Shown here: positions 7,801 to 14,118 of the stretch, in pieces
How the letters are laid out: every line of letters begins with the position of its first letter
How positions within the stretch are numbered: the stretch's first letter is position 1
Source of the DNA: M3007 sp040383605
Lineage (GTDB): Bacteria; Bacteroidota; Bacteroidia; Chitinophagales; Saprospiraceae
Direction of reading: 5' to 3'
Length of the DNA stretch: 14,118 nt
Assembly (NCBI GenBank): GCA_040383605.1
Contig: JBEIDF010000084.1
Span: 1-14,118 of the forward strand
Made by a program: the position numbers and the translations under genes
Notes under the pieces: generated by a model
The model's database searches: none
What the model saw: only the letters and a program-made list of their open reading frames with translations
Told to the model about the DNA's origin: nothing

Positions 7801-10800
7801 CATTTCCAAAGGATTTACCGCGCTGGGCGAGCTCAACGAACCGGCAACCCGCTGGGGCGGCTTTATGCGCGGCATCAATACCAATGACTTCGAGGCCGCC
7901 AATATCGAGTTCATCGAATTCTGGATGCTCAATCCGTATATGGATAAGGGCGACGGCTCGCCAATCTCAGATCCCGGCTCGATGTATATTGACCTGGGCA
8001 CCATTTCCGAGGATATCATGCGCGATTCGCGCCAGTTTTTCGAAAATGCCATCCCCACCGGCCCCGGAACCGGCAACACGGTCAATACCGCCTGGGGTCG
8101 CGTGCCCGTGCTGCCGCCGGTCGTCAACGCCTTCGACAACGACCCCGCCAAACGCGCCCTCCAGGATGTCGGCTTCGACGGCATGGACGATGAAAACGAG
8201 CGCCAATTCTACAACCAGTGGCTGTCCACCATCACCAACTCCTCGCTCGGCCAAAACGCTAAAAATGCCCTCTCCGCCGACCCCGCCGGCGATAATTTCA
8301 GGTTCTATCTCGACGGTTCGTTTGAAGACGAAAACGGCCCGAATTTCCGCCCGGGCCTGCTCGCGCGCTACCGCCAGTTCAATAACCCCCAGGGCAACTC
8401 GCCCGTCAACCAAAGCCAAAATTTAAACCCCTCGGCAACCAACCTGCCGGATATGGAAGACCTCAACCGCGATAACTCGCTGAATGAGAACGAAGCCTAT
8501 TTCCGGTATAAAATCAATTTCCCCAAAACCGTCGAGGGCGGCGAAGAGGTGATCAACCTCGCCGACTCCATGATGCAGGACCTCGTCACCGATACGATCG
8601 TATTCTTCCGCGACGGCCAACGCTACATCTGGTATCGCTTCAAACTGCCGCTCGACTACGCCCGCCGCGAAGCCATCGGCGGCTTGCAGGATTTTCGCTC
8701 GATCCGCTTTATCCGGATGTTCTGGAAAGGCTTCACCGAGCGCACCACCTTCCGCTTTGCTACCCTCGAACTGGGCCGAAACCAATGGCGCCGATTTAAT
8801 CAGTATATCGGCTGCGCCTCCGACCAGATCACCCCCACCCCCGGCCCGTTCGACATCAATGCCGTCAGTATCGAGGAAAATGCGGCCCGATCGCCCTTCA
8901 ACTACACGATTCCCTTCGGAATCCGACGGGAACAGTCCGTCGGCGCATTCCCCGATGTACTCCAAAACGAACAGTCGCTGTCCGTAAATATCTGCGATCT
9001 GCCCTACTGTGAAGCAAAAGCGATTTTTAAACCCTTGAATATGGACCTGCGGCAGTTCAAAAACATCCGCATGTTCGCGCACGCAGAATCGGTGCTCCCC
9101 AGCGATCCGATAGATTCGACGCAGCTCAGCATTTTCCTCCGATTCGGCTCCGATTTTTACAACAACTACTATGAGTACGAAATCCCGCTGGTAGCCTCCA
9201 ATCCGGCGAATCTAAACGGAAATCCTGATAGCCGATCTTATAAAGAAGAAGTATGGCGCCCGGAAAACGATTTTGACTTCCCGCTGGAACTGCTCATTGA
9301 CGTCAAAAAACTGCGCAACGCCGACCTGGACTGGCCGGTCGGAAAGGCGTATGAAATCGCCGACCCGGATAAGCCTAAAAACAGGGTGCGCGTAGTGGGA
9401 AATCCCAACCTGGGCTTCGTGAAAGGCGTGATGATCGGTGTCCGCAATGTGGACTCGCTGACTGAACAAAAGCACTGCGTGGAAGTCTGGGTCAATGAAT
9501 TGCGCCTCAACGGATTTAATGAAAAAGCCGCCGTGGCCGGCCTCGCCCGCGTGGATATGAAACTCGCCGACCTCGGTAATATCTCTATGGCCGGGAATTA
9601 CACCGGTATCGGATGGGGTAGCCTGGAACAACGGCTGATCCAACGCCAACGCGAGGAAGTGATTCAGTACGACATCTCCTCAAATATCGAACTCGGAAAG
9701 TTCCTGCCGAAGAGCTTCGGGCTTCGACTGCCGTTCTATGCGCAGTTCTCCAATACTACGCGCATCCCGGAATTCGATCCCTACGATCTGGATATCAAAC
9801 TGAAAGACAAAATCCGCGACGAGTCCGACCCGCTCAAGCGCGACAGCATCCGCACCCTGGCGCAGGATGTCACCACCGTCCGGGGTTTCAATTTCACCAA
9901 CGTCCGCAAGGAACGCAGCCCGGGCGCTTCCGGCAAACCACTGCCGTTTGCTATCGAAAATTTCAGCTTCACGTACGCCTATAACCAGCAGCGTAAACGC
10001 AATCCGTTTATCATCAACGACGAACTGAATCAGTACAAAGGCGCCATTGATTATCAATATACCACCGGCCTGAAGCCTATCCAGCCACTCAAAAATCTCA
10101 TTAAAACCGATAAAAGCTTCAAATGGCTGAAGGAGTTGAACCTGAATCCTATTCCCAACACCTACGGCTTTAGCACAACCCTGGAGCGCCTCGCCGGCGT
10201 CACCACCTACCGCTTTGCCGGCGAAGACCCCAAACTCAATACGTTCTATAACCGCCGCTTTACCTGGGATCGCAACTATGACCTCGGCTGGGATATCGCG
10301 AAATCGCTCCGCTTCAACTTCGACGCAACCGCCCGCAGCCTGATAGACGAGCCGCTTCAATTCAACCCCGACGGGATCGAAGTAACGGCCCAGCAGCGCC
10401 GCGACTCGATCATGACCAACCTGCTCAATTTGGGCCGACCCAAAAACTATACGCACAATTTCAGCCTGAACTATACCCTGCCCTTCAAACACTTTCGCCT
10501 GCTCGATTGGGTGTCCGTAAAGGCTTCCTACACCGCGGGCTATACCTGGACGGCCCAGTCGCTCAAACTCCAAAACCTGGAGGCGGATCAGTATCGGAAT
10601 TTTGAAAACTCCCGCGACCTCGGCAACGTGATCCAAAATAACAATGTCCGCCAAATCAATGGCGACCTCGATTTTGAAAAACTGTACGACAAAAGCCCCT
10701 ATCTGAAAAAAATCAATAAACCGAGCAAGGGCGCCCCCGGCGGCCGCGACCGCAACGCGCCCGGCGGGCGAAATCTGCCCGGCGGGGACGATCCGGGCGC

Positions 10801-12514
10801 CAGTGGCGATCCGGGCGGCGGTTCGCCAGGGAAAGGCGGCCTCGGCGGCGGCCCCGGCGCGCCCGCAGGTAAAGAAGCGCCCGCCAACCGACGCGCAGAT
10901 CGCAAAAAGCAGGAGGGCCTCTCCGGCGCAGATGGCAAGCCGGGCGCCGGCGCCGATCCCGCCGCACCCGGCGGCGCACCCGACCCCGCGGCCGGCAAAG
11001 CCGGTGCAAAGGCTGATCGCGATAAACGCCAACAGGAAAAAGAGAAGGAAAAGAAAAAAGACCGACAACCCTCCATGGCCGAACGCATCGCCATCCGACC
11101 AATGCTGCTGGTGCGAAAGGTGCGGTTTACTTACAACGAAAACTTCGGTACCGTGATCCCAGGGTTCACGCCGGAAACAAAACTCCTCGGCCTCAGCGAA
11201 GGCTTTAACGCCCCCGGATGGGAATTCGCAGCCGGCCTCCAACCCAATAATGCCTGGCTCGACAATGCCGGCGCACAGGGCTGGATCACCCACCGCCCAG
11301 AACTCAACCAGCAAATTACCCGGAATTATACCCAAAATATGGACGGCGCCGCGACGATCGAACCTTTCCAGGATTTTCGGGTGGAAATCAGCGCCAACCG
11401 ACAGTATATCCGAAATAATACGGAACTCTTTAAAGACCAAAATTTTAACCTCAGCCCAGACTCGGTCCGCTTCGAACACCGCGCCCAACGCGATATGGGA
11501 AGCTACACCATCTCGTATTTGGCCTTGAATACGCTGTTCGGACAGGATATCAACGCCCTGTTCGACCGCTATGAAGAAAACCGCTCGGTGATCTCCCAAC
11601 GCCTCGGCACCGCCGCCGGCAATACAGAACAACACACCAAAGACGGCCCCGGATTCACCGCCGGATACGGCCGCATCCAACAGGAAGTCCTGATCCCGGC
11701 GTTTGTCTCGGCTTACACCGACCAGGATCCTAATTCCGTAGGACTGGATGTATTCAAAACGCTGCCGGCGCCAAACTGGAAACTCAATTACAATGGCCTC
11801 GCAAAACTGGAGCCGTTCAAAAAAATATTCTCCAGCCTCCAAATCCAACACGGCTATAAAAGCACGCTCACGGTGAACTCCTACAACACGGATATTTTCT
11901 ATAATCCGCAAACGCCCTTCACCGTGGATACGCTCAATTTTAACTACATCGCGCGCTTCGAAATTCCGCAGGTGGTCATTAACGAGCAGTTCCAACCGCT
12001 GCTCGGTATTGATATGAAACTCAAAAACGACATGACGTTCCGACTGGATTTCAAAAAATCCCGCATCCTGTCTATGTCCTTTATTGATTACCAACTGGCA
12101 GAAACGCAGTCGAGCAGTTACACCGTCGGATTCGGCTACCGCCTGAAGGATGTCAATATCCCCTTCCTCACCGGCAGAAAAAAAGGGAAGGCCCGCAAAC
12201 CGGCGCCGGATACCGGCAATACGCCCGGCCCGGGCGGCGCCCGCCCGCCCGCCGCCAACGATATGACGTTTAAATTCGATTTCGACCTGCGCGACGATAT
12301 CACGATCAACCACCGCCTCGACCAACTCGACCAGGCCGTGCCCACCCGCGGCGCCCGAACGATCAGCATCAACCCCTCCGTGGATTACACGCTCAATCGC
12401 AGGCTGAAATTGCGCTTGTTCACCGACTACCGGAAAACGGTGCCCAAAACCTCGCAGTCTTTCCCCATCACCACCGTGAACGCCGGTATTACCGTGCAGT
12501 TTACACTGAATTAA
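4886..12514 (+). CDS. sprA: T9SS outer-membrane translocon protein SprA/Sov
   Basis: This encodes 2542 residues, close to the roughly 2400-2500 usual for SprA (Flavobacterium johnsoniae) and Sov (Porphyromonas gingivalis). SprA is a giant outer-membrane beta-barrel through which folded T9SS cargo leaves the cell; it is also needed for gliding in gliding species. I chose the ATG at 4886 because it gives a clean signal peptide (MTKRFFLLTGIG..LFAFSA). A GTG 13 codons upstream (4847) would only lengthen its N-terminus. Family stretches visible in order: GGTEVDIRPQGNINLTFGFD (about 164-183), HFFISHWNR (about 328), YIDDFEGSTANLPLANP (about 853), IEFWMLNPY and MYIDLGTISEDIMRDSR (about 1010-1050), VEVWVNELRLNGF (about 1530), and a C-terminus of beta strands ending AGITVQFTLN. 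A 119-residue Gly/Pro/Ala/Lys-rich insertion (about 1945-2063) and a shorter proline-rich one (12177-12264) interrupt the barrel sequence. No frameshift is seen. The next gene begins 5 nt downstream. Confidence 0.96.
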   Translation: MTKRFFLLTGIGLLSISVLFAFSAPERLHDTVFTRLFPEIYAPSAQSAAPRDTFPPLEERYDDFMSGQGNNPIDLKDPAVIKKEVEFDPITGQYMVYEKIGDDYFRAPTYMSFDEYIQWREKQQQQSYFDRMMGVRSAGAGASGLADPVAKFEVKNTLIDRLFGGTEVDIRPQGNINLTFGFDYQKIQNPILTLRQQRTGNFDFDMDINMSATGKIGEKLNLNFNYNTQATFDFDNQMKLNYDTKGFSEDEIIQNIEAGNVSMPLRSNLIKGAQNLFGFKTELKFGHLRTTLIASQQRSRQQSLNIQGGAQVQQFEVPIDNYDENRHFFISHWNRGQFEPAMSCLPVPQSLFTITRMEVWLTNDRLATENVRDIVTLMDMAEPAPYNPNFALTVPPKLDITGKALPTNENNSLYPQIASDVATDSTLRFSDKVVSRMVNQYGLTQIRDFEKVRGRLLSPTEYTFNEQLGFISINLNVQPDQVVGVALEYTYNGTPFKIGEFTSDIPNGDSLNQNVLFLKMLKSTTANVRYPIWDLMMKNVYAVGSANVDPNEFRFDIFYEDPGKGQKRFLNAPTIPQSLSGRPLLQVFNLDNLNLQGDPGADGIFDFVPGLTVNLRSGRVMFPVLEPFGQFLQKRLIDAGMDSLNTLGFVYPQLYDSTIFRAREFQQLNRFTLRGSYKSSTSSEITLGTFNLPRGSVRVSAGGRQLIEGADYEIDYNIGRIKILNDAILQSGQNVNVSFEDNTLFGFQNRSMFGARFDYALSKDINIGATYMNLFERPLTQKVNFGDDPINNRMYGLDFSISKDAPWLTRLVDALPLIETKEPSSISAQAEVAMLDPGHNRAINQGDDRGGTTYIDDFEGSTANLPLANPANGWALASVPQGNVQLFPESQFSDSILLGANRAGLSWYIADPSARDGVDNANPYTRLIQFQDIFPNRQLTPLEQSVLRPLDVTFYPRERGPYNFEIPDGYPGISKGFTALGELNEPATRWGGFMRGINTNDFEAANIEFIEFWMLNPYMDKGDGSPISDPGSMYIDLGTISEDIMRDSRQFFENAIPTGPGTGNTVNTAWGRVPVLPPVVNAFDNDPAKRALQDVGFDGMDDENERQFYNQWLSTITNSSLGQNAKNALSADPAGDNFRFYLDGSFEDENGPNFRPGLLARYRQFNNPQGNSPVNQSQNLNPSATNLPDMEDLNRDNSLNENEAYFRYKINFPKTVEGGEEVINLADSMMQDLVTDTIVFFRDGQRYIWYRFKLPLDYARREAIGGLQDFRSIRFIRMFWKGFTERTTFRFATLELGRNQWRRFNQYIGCASDQITPTPGPFDINAVSIEENAARSPFNYTIPFGIRREQSVGAFPDVLQNEQSLSVNICDLPYCEAKAIFKPLNMDLRQFKNIRMFAHAESVLPSDPIDSTQLSIFLRFGSDFYNNYYEYEIPLVASNPANLNGNPDSRSYKEEVWRPENDFDFPLELLIDVKKLRNADLDWPVGKAYEIADPDKPKNRVRVVGNPNLGFVKGVMIGVRNVDSLTEQKHCVEVWVNELRLNGFNEKAAVAGLARVDMKLADLGNISMAGNYTGIGWGSLEQRLIQRQREEVIQYDISSNIELGKFLPKSFGLRLPFYAQFSNTTRIPEFDPYDLDIKLKDKIRDESDPLKRDSIRTLAQDVTTVRGFNFTNVRKERSPGASGKPLPFAIENFSFTYAYNQQRKRNPFIINDELNQYKGAIDYQYTTGLKPIQPLKNLIKTDKSFKWLKELNLNPIPNTYGFSTTLERLAGVTTYRFAGEDPKLNTFYNRRFTWDRNYDLGWDIAKSLRFNFDATARSLIDEPLQFNPDGIEVTAQQRRDSIMTNLLNLGRPKNYTHNFSLNYTLPFKHFRLLDWVSVKASYTAGYTWTAQSLKLQNLEADQYRNFENSRDLGNVIQNNNVRQINGDLDFEKLYDKSPYLKKINKPSKGAPGGRDRNAPGGRNLPGGDDPGASGDPGGGSPGKGGLGGGPGAPAGKEAPANRRADRKKQEGLSGADGKPGAGADPAAPGGAPDPAAGKAGAKADRDKRQQEKEKEKKKDRQPSMAERIAIRPMLLVRKVRFTYNENFGTVIPGFTPETKLLGLSEGFNAPGWEFAAGLQPNNAWLDNAGAQGWITHRPELNQQITRNYTQNMDGAATIEPFQDFRVEISANRQYIRNNTELFKDQNFNLSPDSVRFEHRAQRDMGSYTISYLALNTLFGQDINALFDRYEENRSVISQRLGTAAGNTEQHTKDGPGFTAGYGRIQQEVLIPAFVSAYTDQDPNSVGLDVFKTLPAPNWKLNYNGLAKLEPFKKIFSSLQIQHGYKSTLTVNSYNTDIFYNPQTPFTVDTLNFNYIARFEIPQVVINEQFQPLLGIDMKLKNDMTFRLDFKKSRILSMSFIDYQLAETQSSSYTVGFGYRLKDVNIPFLTGRKKGKARKPAPDTGNTPGPGGARPPAANDMTFKFDFDLRDDITINHRLDQLDQAVPTRGARTISINPSVDYTLNRRLKLRLFTDYRKTVPKTSQSFPITTVNAGITVQFTLN
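10718..11074 (+). other. Low-complexity Gly/Pro/Ala-rich then Lys/Glu-rich insertion within SprA
   Basis: These 357 nt encode 119 residues of SprA (about 1945-2063) with no resemblance to barrel sequence. The first part is rich in GG, PGG and GAP units, as in GGRDRNAPGGRNLPGGDD. The last part is strongly charged (RDKRQQEKEKEKKKDRQ). Normal SprA sequence resumes at VRKVRFTYNENFGTVIPGF. It is in frame and probably an unstructured loop. The DNA is very GC-rich, which also opens long meaningless frames on the opposite strand. Confidence 0.85.
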
Positions 12515-12519
12515 CGGCT

Positions 12520-13701
12520 ATGTATAAGTACTCCGCCGACTGGGTATTCCCGGTCAACGCTGATCCAATCGAAAAGGGCGTCGTTATACTCGATGACCAG
12601 GGTACGGTGCTAGCACTCGATTCCCGCGACCAACACGATCCGGCAAGCCTCGATATCCGCCGCGGCGTGCTCACGCCAGGCTTCGTAAATGCGCACTGCC
12701 ATCTGGAACTTTCGCACATGAAAGGCAGGATGCCCACGGGATCCGGACTCATCCCTTTCATCTTTGGCATCATCACGGATCGCGGCGCCGAGCAGGAGTT
12801 CATCCTGGACGCCATCGAAAAAGCCGAACGCGAGATGCTGGAGGGCGGCATCGTGGCCGTCGGCGATATTTCTAACACGCGGGACACCTTCGAGGCGAAA
12901 TCGCGCGGCCGGACGCGCTATTATACGTTCGTAGAACTCTACGACTCGCTCCAGGATACCAGAACCGAAACGGCGTTTGCCGACTGGAAAGCGGTGTACG
13001 ACCAACTGACGCTCGCCGCCGGCAGCCGGAAAGGACTTACGCCCCACGCAACGTATTCGGTAAGCGAGGCGCTGTTTAAAAAAATACGGGAATTCAATGC
13101 CCCCCAGGGCGACACCGTATCTATTCACAACCAGGAAACGCCGCCCGAAAACACCCTGTTCCTGGAGGGCCGCGGCGATTTTTACGATTTTTTTGCCCGC
13201 ACGAACTCGCCGATTGATCATTTCAAACCCATCGGCAAAACCGCCATCCACTACGCGCTCCAACACCTCAACCCCGACAATCGCACGCTCTTCGTACACA
13301 ATACGCTCAGCACCCGCGAGGATATCGCCGCCGCGCAAGCCTGGAGCGCGCATACGTACTGGGCCTCCTGCCCGAATGCAAACTTGTATATCGAAAACCG
13401 CCTGCCAGACTACCAGGCATTCCTCGATACCAATGCGCGCGTCGCGCTCGGCACCGACAGCCTGACCTCCAACTGGCAGCTCTCGATCCTTGAAGAAATG
13501 AAAACCATCGCCCGCTATCAAAGTTTCGTCCCCTTCGCCACGCTCCTACGCTGGGCTACCCTCCACGGCGCCGAGGCGCTCGGCTTCGAGGATACCCTGG
13601 GAAGCCTGGAACCCGGCAAATCACCCGGCCTCCTCTTGATCGAAGACTTGGGCGAGGGACTGACGCTCCGCCCGGAGACCCGCGTCCAGCGGCTGAAGTA
13701 A
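12520..13701 (+). CDS. Amidohydrolase-family metal-dependent hydrolase (cytosine deaminase-like)
   Basis: This encodes 393 residues of the amidohydrolase superfamily, whose TIM-barrel enzymes use one or two metals to hydrolyse amide or amine groups. The metal and catalytic residues are all visible: H59 and H61 in GFVNAHCHLELSH, H203 and E206 in SIHNQE, H260 in LFVHNT, and D313 in ALGTDS. PHATYS (H176) and ASCPNANLYIENRLP (283-297) are typical of the deaminase/chlorohydrolase branch. The small N- and C-terminal beta domain is also present, with the usual SLEPGKSPGLLLIE near the end. No signal peptide is seen, so it should be cytoplasmic. The start ATG lies 5 nt after the sprA stop, so the two are probably co-transcribed. 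The substrate is unknown. Aminodeoxyfutalosine deaminase (menaquinone synthesis) belongs to this branch and is one possibility, but nothing nearby supports it. Confidence 0.88.
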   Translation: MYKYSADWVFPVNADPIEKGVVILDDQGTVLALDSRDQHDPASLDIRRGVLTPGFVNAHCHLELSHMKGRMPTGSGLIPFIFGIITDRGAEQEFILDAIEKAEREMLEGGIVAVGDISNTRDTFEAKSRGRTRYYTFVELYDSLQDTRTETAFADWKAVYDQLTLAAGSRKGLTPHATYSVSEALFKKIREFNAPQGDTVSIHNQETPPENTLFLEGRGDFYDFFARTNSPIDHFKPIGKTAIHYALQHLNPDNRTLFVHNTLSTREDIAAAQAWSAHTYWASCPNANLYIENRLPDYQAFLDTNARVALGTDSLTSNWQLSILEEMKTIARYQSFVPFATLLRWATLHGAEALGFEDTLGSLEPGKSPGLLLIEDLGEGLTLRPETRVQRLK

Positions 13702-13702
13702 T

Positions 13703-13730
13703 TTTAGACACCACTAAGAGCATGTCTAAA
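13703..13730 (+). terminator. Possible weak terminator after the amidohydrolase gene
   Basis: TTTAGACA (13703-13710), directly after the stop codon, pairs with TGTCTAAA (13723-13730) across a 12-nt loop; TTTATATT follows. The stem is only 8 bp and A/T-rich, so termination would be weak. The right arm is also part of the outer repeat of the palindromic element at 13718-13879, so this hairpin and the long one exclude each other. Confidence 0.35.
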
Positions 13731-13879
13731 TTTATATTCTTTGCTAACAGGAAAAGGATTTTTTAGCCAGACAAGGCGCTTTTTGCAGACGTAATGGGAC
13801 TAATTACGGCGGAAAAAGGAACGAAGGTTGGCGGAAAAAGACTTTCATATTAGCGAGAAATATAACTTTAGACATGCTC
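13718..13879. repeat. 162-nt palindromic MITE-like element with 23-24 nt terminal inverted repeats
   Basis: The ends 13718-13740 and 13856-13879 are inverted copies: GAGCATGTCTAAA is exact, followed by a stretch with one mismatch and one single-base gap. The inner part is also roughly self-complementary: CTTTTTGCAGACGTAA (left) faces TTACGGCGGAAAAAG (right), TTTTTAGCCAGAC faces GTTGGCGGAAAAA, and the tip is CGTAAT (13790-13795) with ATTACG (13803-13808) around GGGACTA. The tip centre (13799) coincides with the centre of the outer repeats (13798.5), so the whole unit is one imperfect palindrome. It has no coding capacity. I see no flanking target-site duplication (ACTAA left, CAAGC right). The family is not one I can name. 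A non-autonomous transposable element or a repeated palindromic unit fits best. Confidence 0.8.
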
Positions 13880-13880
13880 C

Positions 13881-14118
13881 AAGCAATTGACTGATATACT
13901 GGATAAACTCAAAGAATTACGCGGTCGCCCCCGATACGTCCGTTGTGATAATGGGTCGGAGTTTATCAGCCAGACGTTTCAATTATGGGCAGTAAACAAC
14001 AACGTGGAACTGAGATTCATTCAGCCGGGAAAACCAACCCAGAACGGTATCATCGAACGCCTGAATGGAACGGCACGAAGAGAATGCCTCAATCTGAACT
14101 GGTTCAACTCGCTGGAAG
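13881..14118 (+). pseudogene. IS3-family transposase (OrfB, integrase core), 5'-truncated and cut by the window edge
   Basis: One open frame reads LDKLKELRGRPRYVRCDNGS, then FIQPGKPTQNGIIERLNGTA and RRECLN, the C-terminal half of the IS3-type rve/DDE integrase core. The second catalytic Asp (codon 13947-13949, in CDNGSEF) and the Glu (codon 14055-14057, in NGIIERLNG) are separated by exactly 35 residues, the DD(35)E spacing. The first catalytic Asp and everything N-terminal to it are missing: an in-frame TAG lies at 13869-13871 and the DNA just upstream is the palindromic element. The C-terminus continues beyond the window. It resembles the IS407-like subgroup, but the assignment is uncertain. 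The retained residues agree with the family, so the truncation may be recent. It cannot make an active transposase from this position. Confidence 0.85.

Noticed and set aside
9680..12325. Long 881-residue open frame on the minus strand within sprA
   Set aside because: It is a shadow of the GC-rich codon use of sprA. The + strand product matches a known family along its length, while the minus strand product is composition-driven.
13718..13879. Palindromic region as a CRISPR array, tRNA or riboswitch
   Set aside because: There are no spaced direct repeats and no cloverleaf, and it lies downstream of a gene rather than in a leader. Full-length symmetry fits a palindromic element better.

Overview
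The window looks like a chromosomal segment of a Bacteroidota bacterium, most probably a Saprospiraceae- or Chitinophagales-like lineage. Four things point there: a C-terminal type IX secretion (T9SS) sorting domain, a full-length SprA/Sov T9SS translocon gene, a TonB-dependent receptor with an N-terminal carboxypeptidase-like domain, and a Bacteroidota-type promoter (TTG, 21 nt, TAnnTTTG) in front of the ribosomal protein L25 gene. No Shine-Dalgarno-like sequences precede the starts, as is usual in this phylum. All genes found lie on the + strand.

Layout. (1) 2-751: 3' end of a secreted protein with a T9SS type A sorting domain, closed by a strong terminator at 778-811. (2) 834-3785: complete TonB-dependent outer-membrane receptor with its own terminator at 3807-3840. 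(3) 3955-4524: L25/Ctc, preceded by a recognisable promoter. (4) 4525-4885: a 361-nt non-coding region holding three hairpins and five tandem 7-nt units (CCGAAAT type). (5) 4886-12514: the very large sprA gene, with a 119-residue Gly/Pro/Ala/Lys-rich insertion near its C-terminal third. (6) 12520-13701: an amidohydrolase of the cytosine-deaminase-like group, 5 nt after sprA and so probably co-transcribed. (7) 13702-14118: a 162-nt almost fully palindromic, MITE-like element, followed at once by a 5'-truncated IS3-family transposase that runs off the right edge.

How the genes relate. SprA is the outer-membrane channel through which T9SS cargo leaves the cell, and the first gene encodes such a cargo, so the window contains both substrate and exporter, though they are separate transcription units. 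The TonB receptor and L25 are independent functions. The amidohydrolase has no known role in secretion; its tight spacing to sprA may only reflect shared transcription.

Most of the window is ordinary chromosomal content. The parts least explained by known genes are the palindromic element at 13718-13879 with its abutting transposase remnant, the hairpin/heptamer cluster between L25 and sprA, and the low-complexity insertion in SprA. I see no clear evidence of a previously undescribed multi-gene system.
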